This document shows, one piece after another, positions 11,331 through 22,529 of a stretch of DNA of 64,000 bases; position 1 is the stretch's first letter; every line of letters begins with the position of its first letter. Source of the DNA: Aquilaria yunnanensis (taxonomy: Eukaryota > Streptophyta > Magnoliopsida > Malvales > Thymelaeaceae); contig CM077597.1 in NCBI GenBank assembly GCA_039654915.1, positions 92,134,001-92,198,000 of the forward strand, read 5' to 3'. The position numbers and the translations under genes were made by a program. The notes beneath the pieces were generated by a model. That model ran no database searches. It saw nothing but the letters and a program-made list of their open reading frames with translations, and was not told the origin of the DNA.

Positions 11331-11690
11331 ATTAACTAAGTACAAATCCTTTTGCCATTAACTTCCTGCTGGCCAAAATGATCTCTTCCCCTCCCTCACC
11401 CAAAAGAGAAAAAGTCATCTCTCTCCCTGACTCTACTTTTTTCTCATATTCAAGACTTATTTTCTTTTTAAGTTCTACAAAATTTCAGTCTCTGCTCTCT
11501 CAAGTTTCTTACAACTCTTCATAATAAGACTTGTTCGTTTTCATTTCTTGTTGTTTCTCTGTAGTTCCAAAGAGTCAAATCTTGAGCCCTAAGCCTCAGG
11601 TTCGCCAGATTCCCACGCCCTCGCCCACTTTTTCCTTTTCTTGATTAGTTTCTAATTATCTCGAGCTCGACTTTGATTGCTGACTTATAG
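11331..11690 (+). other. Possible gene leader or captured 5-prime untranslated region
   Basis: About 360 bases rich in pyrimidine runs (for example CCCTCCCTCACCC, CATCTCTCTCCCTGACTC) followed by CCTCAGGTTCGCCAGATTCC. It looks like a plant promoter-proximal leader more than like the AT-rich DNA around it, but no ORF follows before the gypsy element starts. It may be the cut-off start of an old gene or a fragment carried by a transposon. Confidence 0.25.
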
Positions 11691-11769
11691 ATTAAATAAA
11701 GTAGTCTTGATTAAGTTTGGAAATGAATTGAATGAACATAGATGAGAGTTGTTCGTGTTCATTCATTTA

Positions 11770-14622
11770 TGTTACCACTCTGAGAGCTTAAATGCGGTGA
11801 CAATATCTAATGTGTCAACCTCCCAGGAGCTATACATGTTCTGTAGGCCATCAGAACAATGCTCACTATATTACCCAAGTGGCCCTCTTGGTCTTTATGC
11901 AAATATATGTATATTGGTCAAACCATAACACACATATTTACATTTATGCACACTATGCCAGCTAAGAAGAAAAACACTAACACAATTCTTAGTCTTGGCT
12001 TCCACACATTAGGTAATCTTGCTAAGTTCTAGTGACCAGCTACTGCACCTGTAACTTCCACTAACAAACTATATCATTCTAGCCACATAACCCCCTGTTT
12101 TCTTTGCTCCATTATCAAGTAGAGGCTTAGAGAAAACCAAGGAATTTTGTTTTACATCAATAGCCCACCTATGGACCAAGTTATGGATTTTTGAAGTTGG
12201 TTACAAAATTCTGACCAAATGAACAGTAAATCAGCCAACTTTGCAACGTCATATATTTGGCTACAGGGCTCTAAATCTATAAATTCCAAATTCCAATTCA
12301 ACCTCTAGATGTTCTCTAGATGTGGTTAAAATTTCATACCAAGATTCATTCTACACAGGGAGAAATTAAATTTTAGGTGCAGAGTCAAAATTCTGGTCAT
12401 CTTATGACCATTTTGCCCATACAAAATTTCTTAAAATGTATTCACTTCATTTCCACGTACAAAGCCCATATAGGCAGTTCCATATATATCTTAGCCACAT
12501 GGGAAACCATTTTCCTGAATTTAGAATCTTTCCAACCCTTATTCATAAAAATTCCATCAAAACAGCCCATAAACACCATGTGGACAGCATTGTGCATACA
12601 TTCCAAACTACACTCCAATGATTCATATATCCTTCTCACACTACATACACACCATACCCAGTTCATTTACATGCATTCATGCACTACATACATGCCAATA
12701 ACTTAGTTAATATGTACACTAAGCTTCTTGGAGAGCTCCACAAAGCACTAAGCACTCCAGAAACTTGAAGGGACCAGCTGCTGCGTAGGGCAGAAAGTAC
12801 CATTACTAAAAATAGCTACTGTGCTCCAAAAATCATGAAAATTTCCAATTTATCACTACACATATGGAAGTTAATATACCTGAAATTTCATAGAGAAATT
12901 CAAATGAAAACTATTGATCTGAATGTTCTCTTTCAGGTGCTCCTGAAATGGACAGAAAGGGGGTAAGTTTCTTGAATGAAACTTAGTAAGGGCTTATCAT
13001 TAAAATCTTCAAAATCCAGCCATATACCTGAAATCCAAAGACACTAAAACAAAAAAATACAGTACAAACACACAAATATACACATCCAAATGCACAAACA
13101 AACACAGCATCAAACATATGAAATGCTGGCAGCAATAACACATTAAGGTTAGTCCATAATCATTCAATTAAAACAAGAATATATCACTTTAGAAACACTA
13201 TGGCAGCCCTCCTAAAGCTTTTGCTTGGCCTTAGGAGTCTTTTAGGTCTTAGTTAGTACTAACTTGGGCTCTAGAAACCCTTCTTTCTTGCTGCCATCTT
13301 TAGCATGGTAACACTAAGGCCGAAACCTTGCCATGCTTCTTTCCCTTTAACCTATACTTGGTTCCTTGAGCTTTTTGCTCTCTTTCAAGCATGGTCTTAA
13401 CTTCATGGATGTTTGGAAATACAGTAAACAATCCAATAAATTTTAGAAAACCCTTAATTGCACTGCAATAACAGAGCACCAAAGCTATAGGGCCGAAATC
13501 CTTAGTGCGATTTCCCCCTTAACCTAAACTTGGTTCATCAAGCTCTTGGCTCTCTTCCAAGCTTAGGGTCTTAGCTTCATGGATGTTTGGGCATTAGTAT
13601 TGAACAATAAACAACCATGAAATCCAGATAAAACCCTTACCTTTTGCTGGAAATCCAATAAGCCTTTTGTAAACCCGAAAACTAGGGGTTTTTCTTGTTC
13701 TTGGTGCATCCGGTTGCTTTCCTTTGTTATTTCTTGAGAGCTTGAGCTATGGTGGCTATGGAAGCTTATGGAGGAGGTAAGAAACAAGTTGTGCCTGGTG
13801 GGGGACGAAAATAACCAAGAAATGGCAAGAAATCAAGATATTTTACTTGCCTTGATTAGTTTAACCTTAATCCTCACTTAGGTCACTATAAGTATGTCTT
13901 AAGCAAAGACTTTTTTGCTAATCTTTAGCCCACCTTTTTGACATCTTTAGCACACCTTTTTGACCTTAGAACTTGGAAATAAAAGGCTGGGATAATGGTA
14001 GAAAAGGCCACTTAAATGGCCTTAAATGAGCTTAAGGGCACAAAAGAGACTTAACAAGCTTAACCTTGCTTTATGTCATTTTCCTTCTCATTAATTATAG
14101 TCTCTTTATCTTAAACTCATTGGTATACATGTGCCCACCATTGTTGACTAATTATCAAGCCTTGGCTGCCTCCCCCATGGTGGGAAAACTCCAAATTGCT
14201 CCATTTGACTTAAGTAAAAAACGTACACATCATAAGGCTTACACTAGGACACTTAGGTCCTTTATGCCTTTTTGTGTTTTCTTTGTCTTTAGTTGTCTTC
14301 CATGAGCAATTTGGTCATCCAATAGCACTTTCATACCATTCATATCATTCTCATAACTCTCCAAATATCTTTCTTGAGAGTTTTAAAATTGAGTACCCGA
14401 GTTTCCAAAATCTTACAAAAAAGTCCATAGGTTGCTTGACAAACAAGCAATCCTTAAGGCTTTTCTTGGGGGCCAAGTTACCAACTTGGAACACTCTTAA
14501 GGAGGTGTTGTTCATACCTTTTACCCCTCACACTTCAATCACTATGGTGAGAATTACACAATATAATGGTTTTTAGCCATTATGACACACTTGTAATTCT
14601 CCCATTTTATGAGGTGGTAACA
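11770..14622 (-). repeat. 3-prime LTR of the chromovirus element
   Basis: A 2,853-bp repeat with the 9-bp inverted ends TGTTACCAC and GTGGTAACA. Relative to the other LTR it keeps about a dozen extra bases near 13,450. The LTR also carries the common AAGGCTGGGATAATGG block. Long for a plant LTR but non-coding; the frames within it are chance. Confidence 0.95.
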
Positions 14623-14640
14623 ATCCTCCCCCCCTTAAAA
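14623..14640 (-). other. Polypurine tract of the chromovirus element
   Basis: On the minus strand the sequence AAGGGGGGGAGGATTG immediately precedes the first TG of the 3-prime LTR. This is the expected site and composition for second-strand priming. Confidence 0.9.
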
Positions 14641-15292
14641 ATTTTGGTCCTCCAAAATACCCTTTAGCTTCGGGTATTCTTCAGGATACCTCTTCATAAG
14701 GTCTTTTTCAGTCTCCCAGGTTGCTTCTCTTTCATAATCTTGTGACCACTGAACTTTAACCATGGGAATATGTTTGTTTCTTAACCTTCTGGTATCCTTG
14801 GCTAAGATAGCTATAGGTTTTTCTTCATATATCAAGTTAGGTTCCAACTGTATGTCTTCCACTACAATAGCATGCTTTGTGTCCAATAGACACTTCTTAA
14901 GCATACTGATGTGAAAAACATTATGAATACTTGACATGCTTGGCGGTAGAGCTAACCTATATGCTACCTTGCCAACTCTATCCAAGATCTCATAAGGACT
15001 GATGTATCTTGAAGCCAACTTGGTTCTTTTGCCAAATCTGACAGTGCCTTTGGTTGGTGCAACTTTTAGCCAAACACTGTCACCAACCTCAAATTCCAAG
15101 TCACTTATTATTTTGTTGACATAGGCTGTGGTTCTTTAGGCACATAGATTCGGTCCTTGAAGTACAGTAATCCTTGCTTGTAGGCAAAGGATTTATACAA
15201 GGAACCTTTTCCTCTCCTGAGATCTTTTTCAAATCAGGATCTATCTCCTGTGCCTTTTTGGCTTCTTCAATCCATCCCGACTGAATTGCCAA
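14635..15292 (-). pseudogene. Integrase remnant fused to C-terminal GPF/Y and chromodomain-like tail
   Basis: The first part (about 15,292-15,115) reads AIQSGWIEEAKKAQEIDPDL, the end of the RNase H-integrase linker. In another frame LLYFKDRIYVPKEP follows, the start of the integrase zinc-binding region. It then jumps to LEFEVGDSVWLKVAPTKG and RTKLASRYISPYEILDRVGK (GPF/Y-type module), and IHNVFHISMLKKC. The end, VKVQWSQDYEREATWETEKD, is chromodomain-like. The HHCC finger and the whole DDE core, several hundred residues in intact relatives, are absent. The last 154 codons (14,635-15,099) are open. Confidence 0.88.
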
Positions 15293-15505
15293 TGTGTAAA
15301 TTTGGGCTTCCTCTCACTTATGCCATTTATGCCATAAGCATAGCAGACTATTTTGCTCATCATGATGAGCTATGGATCCTACTTTTAAAAGTCCTGTGTA
15401 CTTCCTGCTTAAGGCATCTGCTACTAGATTGCCTTTGCCCTTTATGTACTGTATACTGCAGTCTTAGCCCTTGATGTACTCCAACCATCTCCTTTGCCTC
15501 ATGTT

Positions 15506-15597
15506 CAACTTTTTCTGAGTGAACAAGTACTTTAGGCTCTTATGGTCAGTGCAACTTTTTCTGAGTGAACAAGTACTTTAGGCTCTTATGGTCAGTG
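15506..15597 (-). repeat. 46-bp exact tandem duplication in the RNase H region
   Basis: Bases 15,506-15,551 and 15,552-15,597 are the same 46-bp sequence, coding (minus) for [14 protein letters not shown]. Intact relatives have this once. Because 46 is not a multiple of three, it shifts the frame within RNase H. Confidence 0.93.
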
Positions 15598-15609
15598 TAG
15601 ATCACAAAG

Positions 15610-16120
15610 GAACTAGTCATCAAGTAATGTCTTCATTGCTTCAGAGCAAAAATTCACTGCTGCCAGTTCTAGGTTATGGGTAGGATAATTTTGCTCATGG
15701 GGTCTTAACTGCCTTGACCCATAAGCAATGACATTTTTGTCTTGCATAAGCACACAACCTAACCCAGATCTAGATGCATTTGTATATATGATGTAGGGCT
15801 TTCTTGGATCAGGAAGAATCAACATTGGAGCTTCAATCAACCTCTACTTGAGCTCTTGGAAACTCTTTTCACACTTCTTAGTGCACTCAAATCTTTGACC
15901 CTTCTTGGTCAGATGAGTAGGAACTGAGGCAATCATGGAAAAGCCTGATACAAATCTCCTGTAGTATCCAGCTAATCCTAGGAAACTTCTGATTTTCTTC
16001 ACAGTCTTTGGTCTTTCCCACTCTTGCACTGCCTTGACCTTTTCAGGGTCTGCCTTAAGGCCTTGTGCATCTATGGTGTGTCCTAGGAAGGACACTTCCC
16101 TTATCCAGAATTCATACTTG
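15610..16120 (-). pseudogene. Reverse transcriptase connection and RNase H
   Basis: Minus-strand frames read [20 protein letters not shown] and [19 protein letters not shown] (end of reverse transcriptase and connection), then [20 protein letters not shown]. The RNase H start reads [15 protein letters not shown]; relatives have an Asp where this copy has Asn, so a catalytic residue is lost. [20 protein letters not shown] follows. A stop separates the two open stretches, and a 46-bp duplication follows. Confidence 0.9.
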
Positions 16121-16126
16121 GATAAC

Positions 16127-16780
16127 TTAGCATAAAGCTGATGCTTGCAACAGAGTCTTTAAGACAATCTTCAGATGATGTTCATGTTTATTTTCATCCT
16201 TGGAATACACTAGGATGTCATCAATGAACACAACCACAAATTTGTCCAGATGTGGTCTGAACACCCTGTTCATCAAGTCCATGAAAGTAGCTGGGGCATT
16301 AGTCAAACCAAATGGCATGACTACGTACTCATAATGCCCATATTTGGTCCTGAATGCAGTCTTAGGAATCTCCTCTTCTTTTACTCTTAATTGGAAGTAT
16401 CCAGATCTCAAATCTATCTTGGAGAAGATCTTAGCTCCCTTGAGTTGATGAAATAGATCCTCAATCCTAGGGAGTGGATACTTATTCTTGATAGTCACTG
16501 CATTAAGCTTTCTGTAGTCAATGCATAGTCTCAACGATCCATCCTTCATCTTCACAAAGAGAACAGGAGCTCCCCATGGTGAAACACTTGGCCTTATAAA
16601 CCCTTTTTCAAGAAATTCATCAAGTTGTTTCTTGAGCTCATTCATCTCTGTGATTGGCATTCTGTAAAGAGGTATGAATATTAGACTAGCTTCTGGTTGC
16701 AGCTTGATTTCAAATTCAATCTCCCTTTGTGGAGGAATACCTGGCAGGTCTTTAGGAAAGACTTGGGGAAAGTCTCTCAC
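16127..16780 (-). pseudogene. Reverse transcriptase domain of the chromovirus
   Basis: An open stretch of 217 codons covers the fingers and palm: [89 protein letters not shown] and the active-site block [13 protein letters not shown]. The catalytic Asp pair is intact. This is the best preserved part of the element, but it is cut from the rest of pol by frame breaks at both ends. Confidence 0.95.
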
Positions 16781-16789
16781 TATAGGTAT

Positions 16790-17250
16790 TCAGTCCACTT
16801 CCTCATCACAGTGTAATTCATTCAATGCATAACAGTAATCATGCTCAGAAATCACAGGTATCTCATTTAGTACCTCTAGCTCCGTGCCATGCATTTCATA
16901 CACTAATTCCTTAGAATTCACTAATGCATGCACTTCACCATCTGGCAATGTGATTTCCAACTTAGCACAATCAATTCTTATGTTATGCTTAGCAAGCCAA
17001 TTCATACCCAGCACTAAATCATATTTAGGAATATCCAACACTAGCAGATTAGTCATAGCCTTAGTCTTTCATACTACCAGCTCACAATCCTTAGCTAGGT
17101 TATTAGTGAAAGACATTGACTACCTGCTGTTTTCACTAAGGATATCCTAGTCATGATTTTCATAGGCAATTTCATGGCTTCAATAAATTTCCTAGCCACT
17201 ATAGACACAGATGCACTAGTATCAAACGGAACACTAATAGACATACCATT
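16790..17250 (-). pseudogene. Aspartic protease of the chromovirus, active site altered
   Basis: The protease begins after the gag linker with YIYLNGMSISVPFDTSASVS. The usual active-site triplet Asp-Thr-Gly is Asp-Thr-Ser here. The second half (16,790-17,056, another frame) reads LLVLDIPKYDLVLGMNWLAK and HNIRIDCAKLEITL, the standard flap-to-C-terminal part of plant gypsy proteases. Frame break plus altered triplet indicate loss of function. Confidence 0.88.
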
Positions 17251-18536
17251 AAGGTAAATGTAACCTCTTGGTGCTCCTTCCTGCTCTGATGTCTCTGGCC
17301 TCTGCACTTGGAAGACTCTGCCAGCTCTTTGCACTGGAGGCTGAGGCACTGGAGGAACCGGCCTCTGCTGTCCCTCCCTAGGTGCTCCCCCTCTAGGTCC
17401 TGCCCCAATAGCCCTGACTGGACCTTGGTCTTCTGGCCTCCTTTGAGCCTGTGGGCAGTCTTTGATCCAATGATCCATGGATCCACATCTTAGACTTGCT
17501 TGGGTGTCAAAATAGCAAGGTTTCTTTCCATGAAACTTCTTGCATTTAGGGCACCTTAGGCCAAGGAACTTCCCCTTAACCTTGCCCTTACCACCAAGAT
17601 GGGAACTCTTGGCAATTCCCTTGTCATGTGGTGGCTTCTTTTGATTGCCTCCTGCTTGACTACTTTCCCCTGGTGCACTGGGAAAGTACTTAGTCTCATA
17701 CTCTTCTTGCTTTACTAATAGAGCTTGCTGCACTGCTTCATAATATGTAACTGCTCCAAAAGGTCTAACAACCTTTCTAATGTTTGACTTTAGGCATCTG
17801 ACAAATCTTTTGGCCTTCAACTCCTTCAATCCATGATGCTAAGGAGCATACCTCACCAACTGATTGAATTTGTGCTCATACTCTAGGACACTAAGGTCGT
17901 CCTGCCTTAGAGCATCAAATTCAGCTTGCTTCATATCCTTGATGGCATCACTGATGTACTGTTCCTGGAACAGCTGTGTGAACTCTGGCCAGCTCATCTC
18001 AATATCTCTTCTTGGCCTTCTAGATCCTCTGATCTATGTCTCCTGGATATTTGAGAGTCCTCTTAATGGTGATGCTCACCATGATCTCCCTGCCTTCTCC
18101 TGGATCTTCTCTCATGGCCTTTCTCAATCTCATTCCTAGTGGGGGAATGGTCATAGACTGAGGGATTGGTCCTAGATACCTGACCAATCTCAGACCTTAG
18201 TCTTCTTCATCTTCAACAGTTTCATCATTTGTGTCTTTTAAGCTTCCAGAAGGAACATATTCAAATGTGTTCCTAGTATCCTCTTCTGGTTGTTGTTGTG
18301 CATCCCGAACTGGTTCTGCTAGAGCTACTTGGACTCCTTCCTGTTGTGCTTGAATAAGCCTTACTAAGTTCTCATTGATTAGAGCTAAGTTTCTCTGAAG
18401 CTCTAACCAAACCTGAGGTACTTTAGGGTTTGGTACCCTCTGTTGCCCTTGATTCCCTTTATTCTGTCCATTTTTTTTGTTGCCCAGAATCAGTAGGAGG
18501 CCTTCAGGGTGGTTCCCTTCTCCTTATGGCAACCAT
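17095..18536 (-). pseudogene. Gag of the chromovirus with two zinc-knuckle-like motifs
   Basis: A start codon at 18,536 gives MVAIRRREPP and then a stop. Gag-type sequence continues in shifting frames: WLELQRNLALINENLVRLIQ, then the retrotransposon gag domain MSWPEFTQLFQEQYISDAIK, DMKQAEFDALRQDDLSVLEY and EHKFNQLVRYAP. The longest open part (17,095-17,829) contains CPKCKKFHGKKPC and then SLRCGSMDHWIKDC. In the second motif the first Cys of CX2CX4HX4C is Ser. A Pro/Gln-rich linker leads to the protease. Several stops make it non-functional. Confidence 0.9.
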
Positions 18537-18684
18537 GTTTACTTCTTGCATTGATGATTCACCATAGAGCACATATAAAGATCATAGGTATTTTAATGGT
18601 ACTTGACACTAGCAGCTGACCCAACTAAGTTCTATGTATGTAACTATATACATGTATGATGGAACTATATGGAACTTCAATTTA

Positions 18685-18702
18685 AACCATGCTCTGATAC
18701 CA
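18685..18702 (-). other. Primer binding site (initiator tRNA-Met)
   Basis: On the minus strand TGGTATCAGAGCATGGTT lies 5 bases after the end of the 5-prime LTR. This closely matches the complement of the plant initiator tRNA-Met 3-prime end. Confidence 0.93.
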
Positions 18703-18707
18703 ACTTC

Positions 18708-21545
18708 TGTTACCACTCTGATAGCTTAAATGCGGTGACAATATCTAATGTGTCAACCTCCCAGGAGCTATACATGTTCTGTAGGCCATCAGAACAATGC
18801 TCACTATATTACCCAAGTGGCCCTCTTGGTCTTTATGCAAATATATGTATATTGGTCAAACCATAATACACATATTTACATTTATGCACACTATGGCAGC
18901 TAAGAAGAAAAACACTAACACAATTCTTGGTCTTGGCTTCCACACATTAGGCAATCTTGCTAAGTTCTAGTGACCAGCTACTGCACCTGTAACTTCCACT
19001 AATAAACTATATCATTCTAGCCACATAACCCCCTGTTTTCTTTGCTCCATTATCAAGTAGAGACTTAGAGCAAACCAAGGAATTTTGTTTTACATCAATA
19101 GCCCACCTATGGACCAAGTTATGGATTTTTGAAGTTGGTTACAAAATTCTGACCAAATGAACAGTAAATCAGCCAACTTTGCAACGTCATATATTTGGCT
19201 ACAGGGCTCTAAATCTAGAAATTCCAAATTCCAATTCAACCTCTAGATGTTCTCTAGATGTGGTTAAAATTTCATACCAAGATTCATTCTACACAGGGAG
19301 CAATTAAATTTTAGGTGCAGAGTCAAAATTCTAGTCATCTTATGATCATTTTGCCCATACAAAATTTCTTAAAATGTATTCACTTCATTTCCACGTACAA
19401 AGCCCATATAGGCAGTTCCATATATATCTTAGCCACATGGGAAACCATTTCCCTGAATTTAGAATCTTTCCAACCCTTATTCATAAAAATTCCATCAAAA
19501 CAGCCCATAAACACCATGTGGACAGCATTGTGCATACACTCCAAACTACACTCCAATGATTCATATATCCTTCTCACACTACATACACACTATACCCAGT
19601 TCATTTACATGCATTCATGCACTACATACATGCCAATAACTTAGTTAATATGTACACTAAGCTTCTTGGAGAGCTCCACAAAGCACTAAGCACTCCAGAA
19701 ACTTGAAGGGACCAGCTGCTGCGTAGGGTAGAAAGTACCATTACTAAAAATAGCTACTGTGCTCCAAAAATCATGAAACTTTCCAGTTTATCACTACACA
19801 TATGGAAGTTAATATACCTGAAATTTAACAGAGAAATTGAAATGGAAACCATTGATCTGAATGTTCTCTTTCAGGTGCTCCTGAAATGGACAGAAAGGAG
19901 CTAAGTTTCTTGAATGAAACTTAGTAAGGGCTTATCATTAAAATCTTCAAACTCCAGCCATATACCTGAAATCCAAAGACACTAAAACACAAAAATATAG
20001 TACAAACACACAAATATACACATCCAAATGCACAAACAAACACAGCATCAAACATATGAAATGCTGGCAGCAATAACACATTAAGGTTAGTCCATAATCA
20101 TTCAATTAAAACAAGAATATATCACTTTAGAAACACTATGGCAGCCCTCCTAAAGCTTTTGCTTGGCCTTAGGAGTCTTTTAGGTCTTAGTTAGTACTAA
20201 CTTGGGCTCTAGAAACCTTTCTTTCTTGCTGCCATCTTTAGCATGGTAACACTAAGGCCGAAACCTTGCCATGCTTCTTTCCCTTTAACCCATACTTGGT
20301 TCCTTGAGCTTTTTGCTCTCTTTCAAGCATGGTCTTAGCTTCATGGATGTTTGGAAATACAGTAAACAATCCAAGAAACTTTAGAAAACCATAACAGAGT
20401 ACCAAAGCTACAGGGCCGAAATCCTTGGTGCGATTTCCCCCTTAACCTAAACTTGGTTCATCAAGCTCTTGGCTCTCTTCCAAGCTTAGGGTCTTAGCTT
20501 CATGGATGTTTGGGCATTAGTATTGAACAATAAACAGCCATGAAAGCCAGATTAAACCCTTACCTTTTGCTGGAAATCCAATAAGCCTTTTGTAAACCCG
20601 AAAACTAGGGGTTTTTCTTGTTCTTGGTGCATCCGGTTGCTTTTCTTTGTTATTTCTTGAGAGCTTGAGCTATGGTGGCTATGGAAGCTTATGGAGGAGG
20701 TAAGAAACAGGTTGTGCCTGGTGGGGGACGAAAATAACCAAGAAATGGCAAGAAATCAAGATATTTTACTTGCCTTGATTAGTTTAACCTTAATCCTCAC
20801 TTAGGTCACTATAAGTATGTCGTAAGCAAAGACTTTTTTGCTAATCTTTAGCCCACCTTTTTGACTTCTTTAGCCCACCTTTTTTACCTTAGAACTTGGA
20901 AATAAAAGGCTGGGATAATGGTAGAAAAGGCCACTTAAATGGCCTTAAATGAGCTTAAGGGCACAAAAGAGACTTAACAAGCTTAACCTTGCTTTATGTC
21001 ATTTTCCTTCTCATTAATTATGGTCTCTTTATCTTAAACTCATTGGTACACATGTGCCCACCATTGTTGACTAATTATCAAGCCTTGGCTGCCTCCCCCA
21101 TGGTGGGAAAACTCCAAATTGCTCCATTTGACTTAAGTAAAAAACGTACACATCATAAGGCTTACACTAGGACACTTAGGTTCTTTATGCCTTTTTGTGT
21201 TTTCTTTGTCTTTAGTTGTCCTCTATGAGCAATTTGGTCATCTAATAGCACTTTCATACCATTCATATCCTTCTCATAACTCTCCAAATATCTTTCTTGA
21301 GAGTTTTACAATTGAGTACCCGAGTTTCCAAAATCTTACAAAAAAGTCCATAGGTTGCTTGACAAACAAGCAATCCTTAAGGCTTTTCTTGGGGGCCAAG
21401 TTACCAACTTGGAACACTCTTAAGGAGGTGTTGTTCATACCTTTTACCCCTCACACTTCAATCACTATGGTGAGAATTACACAATATAATGGTTTTTAGC
21501 CATTATGACACACTTGTAATTCTCCCATTTTATGAGGTGGTAACA
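18708..21545 (-). repeat. 5-prime LTR of the chromovirus element
   Basis: A 2,838-bp repeat matching 11,770-14,622 along its full length with scattered single-base changes and a few indels. It holds the promoter of the element in principle; no specific promoter site was defined. Confidence 0.95.
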
Positions 21546-21550
21546 ATTTA

Positions 21551-21788
21551 GGTTTTTAATGAACACGAACACGAACATGAATAAGCCTTGTTCATATTCG
21601 TTCATTCATTTAGTGTAAAATTGTTATTCATTTTTGTTCGTTTATATTCATGAACAATAATAAACAAACAAATGAATGAACTTGTTCATCATCGACAATA
21701 CATGAACACAAATGTGTTCACGAACAATGTATACAATATGTTTGTCAATGATTTGAATGAACATAAATGAACGATCGTAAACGAATGA

Positions 21789-21869
<81 letters not shown>

Positions 21870-22035
21870 ACAAATGAACAAACATAGGCTTTTTCATGTT
21901 CATTCGTTTAAATAAATGAACAAAAAATTGTGCTCGTGTTTGTTCATTTAACTTAATAAATAAATATGAACGAATTACCACTAAACGGTTCACTAACAGT
22001 TTATTAAATGCTCTGTTCAGTTACTACCCTGGTCA
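21551..22035. repeat. GTTCATTCGTT-rich element that hosts the gypsy insertion
   Basis: Dozens of forward and reverse variants of GAACAAATGAACGAACA fill this region. The same wording (GTTCGTGTTCATTCATTTA) lies left of the gypsy element at about 11,700-11,769. The gypsy element therefore inserted into this older repeat, which looks like a non-autonomous hAT-type element. Termini not resolved. Confidence 0.55.
21788..21867. repeat. Compound (AT)n(GT)n microsatellite
   Basis: About 12 AT units run directly into about 28 GT units. The Thr/His and Tyr/Ile repeat frames over it are artefacts. Confidence 0.97.
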
Positions 22036-22529
22036 TGATCAGTCTTACAAAAGGATAGAAATTGACTCCAAAATAACTTATTTTTATTATTACGTCTTTT
22101 TTATCCGGAACTAATTTTAATTAAAAATCAATATTATGTATACTGAAAATATAATTTTTGTAATCTTAATAATTTTTTGTGAATTTTTCTAGTTTAAGGT
22201 ATTAAAATTTTTTTTAACAATATCATGAAAATTTACTTCTAAATAGATTATTGCACATACATAATATTGACTTTCAAATAAAATTGATTTCATATAAAAA
22301 ATAAAAATAAAAATAAATCCATTGAGTTAAATTAAAACGAATTAACTCTACTCCAAAGCTTATGGGAGCAAGCCTGCCTGCAGAAGGGGAGGGGAGCGCA
22401 TGGAGTAAAAAAACAGTAAAACACTCCTACACTTAAGTAATCACTTAAATCCCAAAATAGCCTGCGTCCAACTGCACATATATGCACTATAGAATTCCTA
22501 TTTTTGATATTATTGCTAATATTCTAATT
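22036..22529. other. AT-rich intergenic DNA
   Basis: About 500 bases of low-complexity AT-rich DNA; nothing recognised. Confidence 0.35.

Larger units (their letters stand above)
11770..21545 (-). mobile_element. Chromovirus-type Ty3/gypsy LTR retrotransposon, integrase core deleted
   Basis: A 9,776-bp element lying on the minus strand. Two direct repeats (11,770-14,622 and 18,708-21,545) both begin TGTTACCACTCTGA and end GTGGTAACA, and are flanked by the same 5 bases ATTTA (11,765-11,769 and 21,546-21,550). Between them, in minus-strand order, come PBS, gag with zinc fingers, protease, reverse transcriptase, RNase H, an integrase remnant and a chromodomain-like tail, then the PPT. The tail suggests the Tekay/Del group of chromoviruses. 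LTRs differ at roughly 1-2 percent of positions in the stretches I compared, so insertion was fairly recent. Premature stops, frame breaks and loss of the integrase core mean it cannot move alone. Confidence 0.95.

Noticed and set aside
12377..12706. 109-codon ORF with a near-identical copy at 19,315-19,644
   Set aside because: Both lie at the same place in the two LTRs of the chromovirus element; similarity reflects the LTR duplication, not protein conservation.
21648..21993. Minus-strand ORFs with Thr-His and Tyr-Ile repeats
   Set aside because: They translate a compound AT/GT microsatellite.
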